Below are positions 34,128-42,883 of a stretch of 64,000 nt of DNA, piece by piece. Location: positions 930,001 to 994,000 of the forward strand of contig NZ_CP031447.1 in assembly GCF_003391095.1 (NCBI RefSeq), given 5' to 3'. Numbering within the stretch: the first letter of the stretch is position 1; every line of letters begins with the position of its first letter. Origin of the DNA: Austwickia chelonae. GTDB lineage: Bacteria > Actinomycetota > Actinomycetes > Actinomycetales > Dermatophilaceae. Position numbers and translations under genes: made by a program. Under the pieces are notes generated by a model that saw only the letters and a list, made by a program, of their open reading frames with translations, searched no databases and had not been told where the DNA came from.

Positions 34128-34531
34128 CGGGGGAACGGTGTGCCGGGCCGGTCACGGTGCGCAGTGTGACTGGCCCGGTGTCGTCGGCTGGTGTAGGGAA
34201 GTGAGCGCCGGCGCCTATGCGAGGAAGGGCGGGGAGAGGTGCGCGGTCGTGGCTGGCTCGGCGCTCTCGCGTCCGGGGGTCTGCCGTGTCAGTGAAAGGT
34301 AGGGCACTGGATCGGCAGGCTGTCACCTGAGGTGTGATGTTGCGTCGTGTAGGCACGGAGGGCTCCCCTTGTTCCAGTCGTGATGATATCTCTCCCCGCG
34401 GTGGCTTATCTCCTCTGGCTCAGTCGGATGGGACGAGGGATGAGTCCCTCGGCGGGCTCGGTCTCGGCGCATGACAGCCGATGGGTGGGGGTGGCCTCTT
34501 GAACTGTCCTACAGGACGACTGCCCCATTCT
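34128..34531. other. Intergenic region upstream of leuB
   Basis: About 400 bases between the divergent disordered-protein gene and leuB. It holds both promoters and a short inverted repeat (GTCCTACAGGAC near 34507-34518). No gene or known RNA motif was recognised, and no Leu-rich leader peptide was seen. Confidence 0.4.
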
Positions 34532-34546
34532 TCTCATTTAATGAGA
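34532..34546. promoter_or_regulatory. Perfect 15-bp palindromic operator before leuB
   Basis: TCTCATTTAATGAGA is a perfect palindrome around one central base and ends one base before the leuB ribosome binding site region (GGAGG at 34548-34552). It would overlap the transcription or translation start. The TGAGA half-site also occurs in the palindrome upstream of leuC. Confidence 0.6.
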
Positions 34547-34559
34547 TGGAGGTCCTATT

Positions 34560-35660
34560 ATGCAAGACGAGCCGCTAGCGTCCTTCTCTATGAAGGATGT
34601 CGCACAGGACACCATCGAGCTGGCCTGCATCCCCGGTGATGGTATTGGCCCCGAAGTCGTCCGTGAAGCCCGGTCGGTCCTCGACGCCCTTGCCGGGAGT
34701 GGCATCGGACCCCGCATTGATGTGACCGAGTACGACCTCGGAGCGCGCCGTTGGAAGGAGACCGGCGAGGCCTTGCCGGCCGGAGTGCTCCGAGAACTGC
34801 GCGACCACGACGCCATTCTCCTGGGAGCTATCGGGGACCCTTCTGTGCCCAGCGGACTGCTCGAACGCCAGCTCCTGCTGGCGCTCCGTTTCGCACTCGA
34901 CCACTATGTGAACCTTCGCCCGGTCAAGCTCCTGCCCGGCGGCACGACCCCCCTTGACCTTGCCCAGGTCGCACCCGAAGGCATCGACTACGTCGTCGTC
35001 CGGGAAGGTACCGAAGGGCCTTATGTCGGCAACGGAGGTGCCCTGCGTGTCGGGACCCCGGCCGAGATCGCCACCGAGACCAGCATCAATACGCGGCATG
35101 GCGTCGAACGCGTGGTGCGCTATGCCTTCGATACCGCTCGTGGTCGATCACGCCGCCATCTCACCTTGGTGCATAAGCACAATGTGCTCACCCACGCCGG
35201 GCAGCTGTGGCGACGTACCGTCGAAGAGGTCGCCGCCGATTATCCCGAGGTCGAGTGGGGATACCAGCATGTCGACGCGGCAACGATCTTCATGGTGACC
35301 GACCCCGGACGTTTCGACGTCATCGTGACGGACAACCTCTTCGGCGACATCATCACTGACCTCGCAGGCGCCACCGCCGGAGGTATCGGATTGGCGGCCA
35401 GCGGAAATATCAACCCGACGCGAAGCACCCCGAGCATGTTCGAACCAGTCCACGGTTCGGCGCCCGATATCGCCGGACAGGGCAAGGCTGATCCGACCGC
35501 CACGATCCTGTCTGCAGCGATGATGCTGACCCACCTGGGGTATCCAGAAGCCTCTGCTGCCATCGAAACAGCCGTTGCAGCCGACCTGGCCGCGCGGCCT
35601 CGACTGGGAACACGCTGTACCTCCGACATCGGAGAGTCAGTCGTACGACTCCTGACCTGA
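34560..35660 (+). CDS. leuB: 3-isopropylmalate dehydrogenase
   Basis: A 366-residue enzyme that oxidises and decarboxylates 3-isopropylmalate in leucine synthesis. ATG 34560 has GGAGG seven bases upstream. Motifs include [21 protein letters not shown] (substrate/cofactor), [13 protein letters not shown], the metal-binding [13 protein letters not shown] and [13 protein letters not shown]. An N-terminal extension of about 18 residues precedes the core. A perfect palindrome directly before the ribosome binding site suggests repressor control. ilvE follows about 180 bases later. Confidence 0.96.
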   Translation: MQDEPLASFSMKDVAQDTIELACIPGDGIGPEVVREARSVLDALAGSGIGPRIDVTEYDLGARRWKETGEALPAGVLRELRDHDAILLGAIGDPSVPSGLLERQLLLALRFALDHYVNLRPVKLLPGGTTPLDLAQVAPEGIDYVVVREGTEGPYVGNGGALRVGTPAEIATETSINTRHGVERVVRYAFDTARGRSRRHLTLVHKHNVLTHAGQLWRRTVEEVAADYPEVEWGYQHVDAATIFMVTDPGRFDVIVTDNLFGDIITDLAGATAGGIGLAASGNINPTRSTPSMFEPVHGSAPDIAGQGKADPTATILSAAMMLTHLGYPEASAAIETAVAADLAARPRLGTRCTSDIGESVVRLLT

Positions 35661-35837
35661 ACCACCCAGAATCCCCTCGTCGCCGACCCGGACAGCTCCA
35701 CTGCGCCCAGCGCAGGAGGAACCAGACCGGGCGTGGGACTGCGCTAAGCGTTAACCTGCCCAGGAGCGAAGGTGCGCAACCTGATCAACGGCGGCACCCC
35801 TGCCCCTCACCGTCCCGATGACGACAAGGACCCGGCT

Positions 35838-36941
35838 ATGACTCTCGCCTTCACCACCCAGGACCACCCCCAACGGGCCACGGCTGAACAGCGCGCCTAC
35901 GTATTGGGCAATCCCGGATTCGGGCAGAACTTCACCGACCACATGGCCCTGGCCCGCTGGACCAGCGACGAAGGATGGCATGAAGGCGCAGTGGTGCCCT
36001 ACGGGCCGTTGGCCATCGACCCGGCCGCAGCGGTCCTGCACTACGCCCAGGAGATCTTCGAGGGTCTGAAGGCCTACCGACATGCAGACGGGTCGATCTG
36101 GACCTTCCGGCCGGAAGCGAACGCTGAGCGGATGCAGCAGAGCGCACTCCGTCTTGCCCTGCCTCAGCTGCCCACGCAGGACTTCATCGAGTCCTTGCGT
36201 GCGCTGGTGGCTGTCGACCATGAGTGGGTTCCTGCAGTAGGAACGGGGGAGACCAGCCTGTACCTACGCCCGTTCATGTACGCCTCTGAGGCCTTCCTGG
36301 GGGTGCGTCCTTCTCGTGAGGTGACCTACTGCTGTATCGCTTCGCCCGCCGGCGCGTACTTCTCCAGGGGGCTGGCACCAGTGAACCTGTGGGTGTCCAC
36401 CCAGTATGCGCGTGCAGGAGCAGGCGGCACCGGAGCGGCGAAGTGCGGTGGCAACTACGCCAGTTCGTTGGCCGGACAGTTGGAAGGCGCTCAGCACGGC
36501 TGCGACCAGGCTGTCTTCCTCGACTCGGGGACTCACCGCTACATCGAGGAACTCGGCGGGATGAACCTCTTCCTGGTGTACCGCGACGGTCGGATCGTTA
36601 CCCCGGAGTTGACCGGGAGCATCCTGCCCGGCGTCACCCGCAGGTCGATCCTGCAGCTGGCGAGTGAGATGGGCCTGTCTCCCGAAGAGCGGCGTATTCC
36701 TATCCAGGAGTGGAAGGACGGAGCCGCCAGTGGTGAGATCACCGAGATCTTTGCTTGTGGCACCGCTGCGGTCATTACTCCGGTGGGCGAACTCCGCTGG
36801 GACGGCGGCACTTGCGACCACCGTCGTTCGGTCGACCCCGGTCAGGTGGGGGATGTGACCCAGCAGCTGCGTACGGCTCTGCTGGACATCCAGTACGGGC
36901 GGGTGGAGGACACCCGCGGGTGGATGACCCGTTTGTTCTGA
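35838..36941 (+). CDS. ilvE: Branched-chain amino-acid aminotransferase
   Basis: A 367-residue fold-type IV PLP enzyme that performs the last step of Val, Leu and Ile synthesis. ATG 35838 has AAGGA eight bases upstream; the frame could begin at GTG 35772, but that part lacks similarity. Landmarks are QEIFEGLKAYRH, LYLRPFMYASE, the PLP lysine in AAKCGGNYASSLAGQ, EELGGMNLF and GTAAVITPVGE. It is the large bacterial type II subgroup. The codons of the first third are typical for the genome. Confidence 0.96.
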   Translation: MTLAFTTQDHPQRATAEQRAYVLGNPGFGQNFTDHMALARWTSDEGWHEGAVVPYGPLAIDPAAAVLHYAQEIFEGLKAYRHADGSIWTFRPEANAERMQQSALRLALPQLPTQDFIESLRALVAVDHEWVPAVGTGETSLYLRPFMYASEAFLGVRPSREVTYCCIASPAGAYFSRGLAPVNLWVSTQYARAGAGGTGAAKCGGNYASSLAGQLEGAQHGCDQAVFLDSGTHRYIEELGGMNLFLVYRDGRIVTPELTGSILPGVTRRSILQLASEMGLSPEERRIPIQEWKDGAASGEITEIFACGTAAVITPVGELRWDGGTCDHRRSVDPGQVGDVTQQLRTALLDIQYGRVEDTRGWMTRLF

Positions 36942-36989
36942 GCGGTGCCGTCCTGGCCCTCTCGACGTGTGGTTCTCCGGCGGGCAGGG

Positions 36990-37871
36990 TCAGGACGCCG
37001 CAGGGTCGTTCAGGATGCGCTCGCACGTGGTGATCAATCGTGACCTCAGCATGCTGGCCTCCTCGGCGATCTCCCGCTGGCGGGCGACATAGGTGGAGCG
37101 TCCGGCGGCCGTTTCGACAGGAATCGCCTCCAGGCCGAAGCCGGTCACATCGTAGGGGCTGGCCTGCATGTCGAGCTGCCGGGCTCGTAATGCCATCTCC
37201 AGACAGTCCATGAGCAGCTCGCTGGGTACGGCCGGGGAGAGTCGGGCAGCCCAGTGATAGAGGTCCATCGAGGCGTGGAGGCAGCCGGGTTGTTCCTGGT
37301 CGTCGCGATTCTTCCGGGTGGGGTGTAGCTGGTTGAGCGGACGCGCCTGCTCGGTGAAGAAACGGTAGGCGTCGAAGTGGCTGCACCGGATCGTGGACTG
37401 TTCGACGACCTGGTCGGTGTGTGCCTGGCTGAGGCGCAGGGGCAACTGTTCGTGACGTCGTTCGTTGTCGGACAGCCCATAGACCATGGCCCATTCGTGG
37501 AGTCCGAAACAGGAGAAGACTGCGGGGCGTGAGGCCGTGGCGGCCAGTAGCTGATGGATCTCTTCGACCAGCCTGCGGCGGGCTTCGAGGAAGGCCGGCA
37601 CGTCCAGGAGGTATCCGTCGCCGTGTGCTGTGTAGTGGGGCCAGTGCCGACGCTCAGAGGGGCCGGCCCCGTCCTGGAGGAGCACGCCTGGTCCTGGGTG
37701 CCAGCGTCGGAGTTTGCCCGGCCGATGGCGGTAGTAGACCCAGAGGAAGTCTTCGACGGGGTGGCTCAGCCCGCGGCTGCGGCGGTGCAAGTGGCCGTTC
37801 ACCAGCTTCTCGACCCGTCCAGTATGGGTCTCCTCGCGATGACGCCATTCGGCGTACGACAGCTCTTCCAC
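36990..37871 (-). CDS. Conserved actinobacterial protein annotated elsewhere as 3-methyladenine DNA glycosylase
   Basis: A 293-residue protein starting at GTG 37871 without a clear ribosome binding site. Conserved blocks recognised from actinobacterial relatives are HPVEDFLWVYYRHRPGKLRRW, FGLHEWAMVY, RCSHFDAYRFFT, QPGCLHASMDLYHWAARL and LDMQASPYDV. Databases usually label this family 3-methyladenine DNA glycosylase, but it lacks the HhH-GPD or AAG features I would expect, so that name is doubtful. Several invariant His, Cys and Asp suggest a metal site. It is transcribed away from xdhA. Confidence 0.6.
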   Translation of the reverse strand: MEELSYAEWRHREETHTGRVEKLVNGHLHRRSRGLSHPVEDFLWVYYRHRPGKLRRWHPGPGVLLQDGAGPSERRHWPHYTAHGDGYLLDVPAFLEARRRLVEEIHQLLAATASRPAVFSCFGLHEWAMVYGLSDNERRHEQLPLRLSQAHTDQVVEQSTIRCSHFDAYRFFTEQARPLNQLHPTRKNRDDQEQPGCLHASMDLYHWAARLSPAVPSELLMDCLEMALRARQLDMQASPYDVTGFGLEAIPVETAAGRSTYVARQREIAEEASMLRSRLITTCERILNDPAAS

Positions 37872-38083
37872 GGAGCAGGACCCTACCGCTCGTGGGAAGG
37901 ATCGACCCGACCAACCTCGCGAAATTGGTTGAACAATATCCGGAGTCAGATCTACTCTCCTAAGAGTCGTCGCGATGATCCGTGGGAGAGACAGTCCTGT
38001 CGTCTCTTCTGCGGGGGCTGTCCGACGCCGCTCCTCGCTGCTGAGGCCGCCGCGAGGAAATCGCGCGCCACAGCGGAGGAAGC

Positions 38084-39508
38084 ATGGAAGACCTGCGCAT
38101 CACGGTCAATGGCACCGTTCATGAAGTGACCGACGTCGGACCCCACACCACGCTTCTCTCCTGGTTGAGGGCGCAGGGGCTCACTGGAGCCAAGGAGGGC
38201 TGCGCCGAAGGAGAATGTGGTTCCTGCGCAGTTCTCCTCGTCCGTGAGTCGGCATCCGGCAAAGTCAGGCTGGACAGCATCAACTCCTGTCTGATCGCCA
38301 TGGGCGCTCTCCACGGGGCCGAGATCATGACCGTCGAGGGGCTCACCGACGGACGCTGGGAACATCCCGTCCAACGGGTCTTCGCTCAGGCAGGAGCCAG
38401 CCAATGTGGTTTCTGCACTCCGGGATTCATTGCCAGCCTTGCGGGCGAGTACTACCGGTCCGATCGGATCCCGGGGCAATACGGGCAGGAGAACGGCGTC
38501 GATCTGCACGCCTTGGGCGGGAACCTCTGCCGTTGCACCGGCTACCGGGCCATCCGTGATGCGGCCGAGCGGATCGGTTTCCCCGAGATGGACGATCCGG
38601 TCAGTGAACGTCTGAGCCGTCAGGTGTCGCCCCCGGCGCCGGTGCACCTCGCGGACGAGGAGGGGGCCTTCATCCGCCCGGCGAACCTCGAAGAAGCTCT
38701 CTACCTGATCAGCCGGCACCCCGAAGCGGTTCTCCGCGCAGGGGGTACTGACCTGGGAGTGGAACAGAACCTCCGTCACCGTCGACCTGGCCTGGTCGTC
38801 GCCGTCGATGCCTTGCCCGAGCTGCGAATGATCCAGATCGAGGAGGACCATATCGACATCGGAGCGGGGCTGCCCCTCAGCGAGGTCCAGGACGCACTCG
38901 ACGGGGCGATCCCGCTCCTCGACGCCATGTTCCCCCACTTCGCCAGCCCGCTCATCAGACATGCTGCCACCCTCGGGGGCAATCTCGGCACTGCCTCAGC
39001 GGTCGGTGACAGCGCCCCTTGCCTCCTGGCTCTTGACGCCCGCCTCGTCCTGGTCTCCCAGAAGGAGCGACGAGAGATCCCCCTGGGAGATTTCTTCCTC
39101 GGGTACCGCCGGACCGTCCGTCGTCCCGACGAGATCATCACCACCATTCGGATCCCACGTCCGTTCGCGCCACAGGTGGGATTCCAGAAGATCACCAAAC
39201 GTCCCTTGGACGACATCTCCAGTGTGTCCGTCGCCTTCGCCTTCCACATCGAACGGGAAGTCGTCACTGCAGCGCGGATCGGTCTGGGCGGAGTGGCAGC
39301 TACGCCCATTCGCGCGCGCGCCACCGAGGAAATCCTCGTCGGACGCCCCTGGACTCAGGAGACCGTCGACCTCGCGGGCGCAGCATTGGCGAAGGAAGGA
39401 ACTCCGTTGACCGATGCGCGAGCGAGCGCGGCCTACCGCATCGCCATGCTCGAACAGTCTCTCCGCCGCTTCTACACGGAGCTCACGACCCAGGAGATGG
39501 CTTCATGA
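38084..39508 (+). CDS. xdhA: Xanthine dehydrogenase small subunit (2Fe-2S and FAD)
   Basis: A 474-residue subunit starting at ATG 38084 with GGAGGAA. The N-terminal plant-type [2Fe-2S] site uses C40, C45, C48 (KEGCAEGECGSC) and C69; the second cluster uses C108, C111, C149 and C151 (QCGFC, CRC). From about residue 185 the FAD-binding domain follows (LRAGGTDLGVEQ, ATLGGNLGTASAVGDSAP). It passes electrons from the molybdenum centre to NAD+ or another acceptor. A perfect short palindrome, GACAGTCCTGTC (37990-38001), lies in the divergent promoter region. xdhB overlaps its end by four bases (ATGA). Confidence 0.93.
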   Translation: MEDLRITVNGTVHEVTDVGPHTTLLSWLRAQGLTGAKEGCAEGECGSCAVLLVRESASGKVRLDSINSCLIAMGALHGAEIMTVEGLTDGRWEHPVQRVFAQAGASQCGFCTPGFIASLAGEYYRSDRIPGQYGQENGVDLHALGGNLCRCTGYRAIRDAAERIGFPEMDDPVSERLSRQVSPPAPVHLADEEGAFIRPANLEEALYLISRHPEAVLRAGGTDLGVEQNLRHRRPGLVVAVDALPELRMIQIEEDHIDIGAGLPLSEVQDALDGAIPLLDAMFPHFASPLIRHAATLGGNLGTASAVGDSAPCLLALDARLVLVSQKERREIPLGDFFLGYRRTVRRPDEIITTIRIPRPFAPQVGFQKITKRPLDDISSVSVAFAFHIEREVVTAARIGLGGVAATPIRARATEEILVGRPWTQETVDLAGAALAKEGTPLTDARASAAYRIAMLEQSLRRFYTELTTQEMAS

Positions 39509-42009
39509 CCTCGCTCTCCCGACGTCCGTCACGGGCCGCCGTCGGTGATGCCCTCATCCATGTCGATGCGCAGGCCCATGTCACCGGGGCTGCACTGTTC
39601 ACCGACGACATGGTTGGTCGTTACACCGGTGTCCTCCATGCCTACCCGGTACGTGCTCCGCATGCCCGCGCCCGGATCGTCGCGATGGACTGCTCTCCTG
39701 CGTTCGCTGTCCAGGGGGTGGTGAAGGTTCTCACCGGCCAGGACGTACCGGGGGTCAACGACTCCGGGGTGTGGCACGACGAACCCCTGTTTCCCAGCGA
39801 GGTGATGTTCCACGGGCAGGCGGTGGCCTGGGTTTTGGGGGAGAGCCGGGAGATTGCTCGTCGTGGTGCGGAGGCTGTCCAGGTCGACTACGAGCCGCTG
39901 CGCGCGGTGGTCACCCTCGAGGAAGCCCTTGCCCAGGAGAGTTTCCAGGGCGGAGAGCTGACCTTGGCCCGGGGCGACGCTGAGCGCGGGCTCCGCCGTT
40001 CCGCGTGCTGTTTCCGGGGGATCACCGAACTGGGAGGGCAGGAGCATTTCTACTTGGAGACCCATGTCACGCTCGCCCGGGTAGACGAGAGCGGACAGCT
40101 GCATCTGATCTCCAGCACGCAGCATCCTACGGAGACACAAGAGATCACAGCTCATGTCCTCGACCTTCCCAGCCATGCGGTCACCGTTGAATGTGTACGT
40201 ATGGGTGGAGGGTTCGGCGGCAAGGAGTTTCAGCCTCATGGCTATGCCGCTGTGGCGGCTCTGGGTGCGACTCTCACCGGACGCCCGGTCGAGCTCCGGC
40301 TCGATCGCAGTCAGGATCTGTCGATGACCGGTAAGAGACATCCCTTCCTCGCCGAGTGGGAGGCCGGCTTCGACGAGGACGGCCGGATCACGGCGGTGTC
40401 AGCCACCCTCGTCGCGGACGGGGGGTGGAGTCTGGACCTGTCCGAACCCGTTCTGGCCAGAGCGCTCTGTCATGTCGACAATGCCTATTTCATTCCGGAC
40501 ATCCGAGTCGTGGGCCGTATCGTCAGAACGAACAAGACTTCGCAGACCGCCTTCCGCGGTTTCGGAGGGCCTCAGGGGATGGTGGTGATCGAGGACATCC
40601 TCGGTCGGTGTGCGCCGCTGTTGGGCATGTCCCCAGTCGACCTGCGCAGACGTAATTTCTATCGGACCGGCGAGCAGACCCCTTACCGGCAGACAGTGCG
40701 TCACCCCGACCGGATGGCCATGATCTGGGAGCAGCTGCTGGACAGCGCGGACTTCGAGATGCGCTCGGCTGCGGTCGAGGAGTTCAACCGAACCCATCGG
40801 CACCGTAGGCGTGGGATCGCGATCACGCCGCAGAAGTTCGGGATCTCGTTCAACTTCACCCCCTTCAACCAGGCCGGTGCCCTCGTCCATGTGTATCGGG
40901 ACGGATCGGTGACCGTGGCCCACGGCGGCACCGAGATGGGGCAGGGCCTGCACACGAAGATGGTTCAGGTCGCTGCAACAGCGTTGGGTCTCCCTACATC
41001 GGCGATCCGTTTGGCCTCGACCCGAACCGACAAGGTGCCCAATACCTCTGCGACTGCGGCGAGCAGCGGCGCCGACCTCAATGGTGCTGCGGTGAAGGAC
41101 GCCTGTGACCAGATCCGGGCCCGGATGGCCGAGGTCGCTGTGGAGAGCCTACGGGCCCGGATAGGACCTGCTGGAGCACGGGGAATGAAGGCAGGAGACA
41201 TCCGTTTCGAGAACGGTGAGGTCTTTCCCGCCGGGCATCCGGAGCTGGCGGTGCCTTTCGCTACCGTGGCCGGGGACGCGTATCTTCGGCGGACGAAGCT
41301 GTGGGCTGCCGGTTTCTACCGGACTCCGGGACTGCACTGGGACAAGACGACGATGACAGGCGAGCCCTTCAAGTACTTCAGCTATGCCGCAGCCTGCACC
41401 GAGGTCGAGGTGGACGCCTTCACCGGCGCGCACCGGGTACTCAGGGTCGACATCCTGCACGATGTGGGGGACAGCCTGTCCCCCTTGATCGACCGTGGGC
41501 AGATCGAAGGCGGTTTCGTCCAGGGAATGGGCTGGATGACCATGGAAGAACTGCTCTGGGACAGCGCACCTGGTCCAGGACGAGGTCGGCTGCTCACGTC
41601 GGGCGCGAGCACCTACAAGATCCCTTCGATGGGTGAACTCCCCGAGGTCTTCCGGGTCGATTTCCTGGAACGGGCCACCGAGACCGAGGTGATTTATGGA
41701 TCCAAGGCGATCGGTGAGCCCCCGTTGACCTTGGCGATCAGCCTCCGTGAAGCGCTGCGCCAGGCCTGCGCTTCCTTCGGCCCTGCTGATCGGGAACAAA
41801 CATTGGCTCTTCCTGCTACTCCGGAGGCCACCTTCTGGGCGATTCAGGAGGCACGGGCAGCATCCGAGGTCTCGGGCGCCGCGGAGCCGGGGAACCCCTG
41901 CTGGGGCGAGCGCACCTCGGGAGAAGGACACGCTGCCGAGGGACAGAGTGCTCACTCCCAGGAGGTGCCGGTCCTACGCCGAGGGCGAGGTGCAGCCCGA
42001 TTCGGATAG
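39505..42009 (+). CDS. xdhB: Xanthine dehydrogenase molybdopterin-binding subunit
   Basis: An 834-residue large subunit. Motifs include GGQEHFYLETH, GGGFGGKEFQPH (molybdopterin contact), FRGFGGPQGMVVIED, and the active-site Glu region YGSKAIGEPPLTLA near the C-terminus. With XdhA it should hydroxylate hypoxanthine and xanthine to urate; the two-subunit split matches bacterial XdhAB. The final 45 or so residues form a low-complexity tail not typical of the family. No xdhC lies next to it; the nearest is at 53798-54802. An FAH-family gene follows 41 bases downstream. Confidence 0.93.
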   Translation: MTSLSRRPSRAAVGDALIHVDAQAHVTGAALFTDDMVGRYTGVLHAYPVRAPHARARIVAMDCSPAFAVQGVVKVLTGQDVPGVNDSGVWHDEPLFPSEVMFHGQAVAWVLGESREIARRGAEAVQVDYEPLRAVVTLEEALAQESFQGGELTLARGDAERGLRRSACCFRGITELGGQEHFYLETHVTLARVDESGQLHLISSTQHPTETQEITAHVLDLPSHAVTVECVRMGGGFGGKEFQPHGYAAVAALGATLTGRPVELRLDRSQDLSMTGKRHPFLAEWEAGFDEDGRITAVSATLVADGGWSLDLSEPVLARALCHVDNAYFIPDIRVVGRIVRTNKTSQTAFRGFGGPQGMVVIEDILGRCAPLLGMSPVDLRRRNFYRTGEQTPYRQTVRHPDRMAMIWEQLLDSADFEMRSAAVEEFNRTHRHRRRGIAITPQKFGISFNFTPFNQAGALVHVYRDGSVTVAHGGTEMGQGLHTKMVQVAATALGLPTSAIRLASTRTDKVPNTSATAASSGADLNGAAVKDACDQIRARMAEVAVESLRARIGPAGARGMKAGDIRFENGEVFPAGHPELAVPFATVAGDAYLRRTKLWAAGFYRTPGLHWDKTTMTGEPFKYFSYAAACTEVEVDAFTGAHRVLRVDILHDVGDSLSPLIDRGQIEGGFVQGMGWMTMEELLWDSAPGPGRGRLLTSGASTYKIPSMGELPEVFRVDFLERATETEVIYGSKAIGEPPLTLAISLREALRQACASFGPADREQTLALPATPEATFWAIQEARAASEVSGAAEPGNPCWGERTSGEGHAAEGQSAHSQEVPVLRRGRGAARFG

Positions 42010-42050
42010 CGTGATCGCAGAGCCATATCCCGTGTTTGTCAGGAGCACCC

Positions 42051-42830
42051 ATGAAAATCGCCCGTTATGTCGTCGACGACGAGCCGACCTATGGCGTCGT
42101 CATGAGCGAGGACGGCGTGCCCGCTTGGCTGGCCCAGGTGAACGGCGACCCGTTGTATTCGAGGGTGGCCCCGACCGGGGCCCGGCACGAGCTGGGCGAT
42201 GTGCGACTGCTCGCACCGGTGATCCCGCGGAGCAAGGTCATCGGCATCGGGCGCAACTATGCCGCTCACGCCGCCGAGCTGGGGCATGACGTGCCTGCCG
42301 AGCCTTTGGTCTTCCTCAAGCCGAACACCTCGGTGTGTGGGCCGGACGATCCGGTGGTGATGCCGGATTTCAGCGCCGAGGTGCATTACGAGGGCGAACT
42401 GGCTGTGATCATCGGCCGGATGTGCAAGGACGTCCCGGTGGACCAGGTCGCCGATGCAGTGTTGGGGTACACCTGCGCGAACGATGTCACCGCACGGGAC
42501 ATCCAGCGCAGTGACGACCAGTGGTCGCGGGCCAAGGGTGCGGACACCTTCTGTCCGTTGGGTCCCTGGATCGAGACCGAGCTTGATCCCATCGACGTGG
42601 AAGTGCGGACCAGGTTGGACGGACGTACGGTGCAAGAGGCCTCGACCTCGTTGATGATCTACCCGGTGGCAGAGTTGGTGTCCTATGTCTCGAGGATCTT
42701 CACCTTGCTGCCTGGAGATGTCATCTTGACGGGCACCCCTGCTGGGGTGGGTGCGGTGGAGTCCGGACAACGCGTGGAGGTGGAGATCGAAGGGATCGGC
42801 GCCTTGTCGAATCCCTTCGTGCGCCGCTGA
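42051..42830 (+). CDS. Fumarylacetoacetate hydrolase-family protein
   Basis: A 259-residue FAH-fold enzyme. ATG 42051 is preceded by CAGGAGC. The core shows GRNYAAHAAELG, the metal-binding EVHYEGELAVIIG and ANDVTARDIQRSDDQW, and the C-terminal TGTPAGVGAVE. Relatives act as acylpyruvases or 2-hydroxyhepta-dienedioate isomerases, so a 2-keto acid is the expected substrate. In many Actinobacteria this gene precedes gltX, as it does here with a 53-base gap. The specific reaction is not known. Confidence 0.85.
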   Translation: MKIARYVVDDEPTYGVVMSEDGVPAWLAQVNGDPLYSRVAPTGARHELGDVRLLAPVIPRSKVIGIGRNYAAHAAELGHDVPAEPLVFLKPNTSVCGPDDPVVMPDFSAEVHYEGELAVIIGRMCKDVPVDQVADAVLGYTCANDVTARDIQRSDDQWSRAKGADTFCPLGPWIETELDPIDVEVRTRLDGRTVQEASTSLMIYPVAELVSYVSRIFTLLPGDVILTGTPAGVGAVESGQRVEVEIEGIGALSNPFVRR

Positions 42831-42883
42831 GACCCTCGGATGCCGAGGTGCGCCGTTCAAGGGCGTCGTAGGCTGGAGCCATC

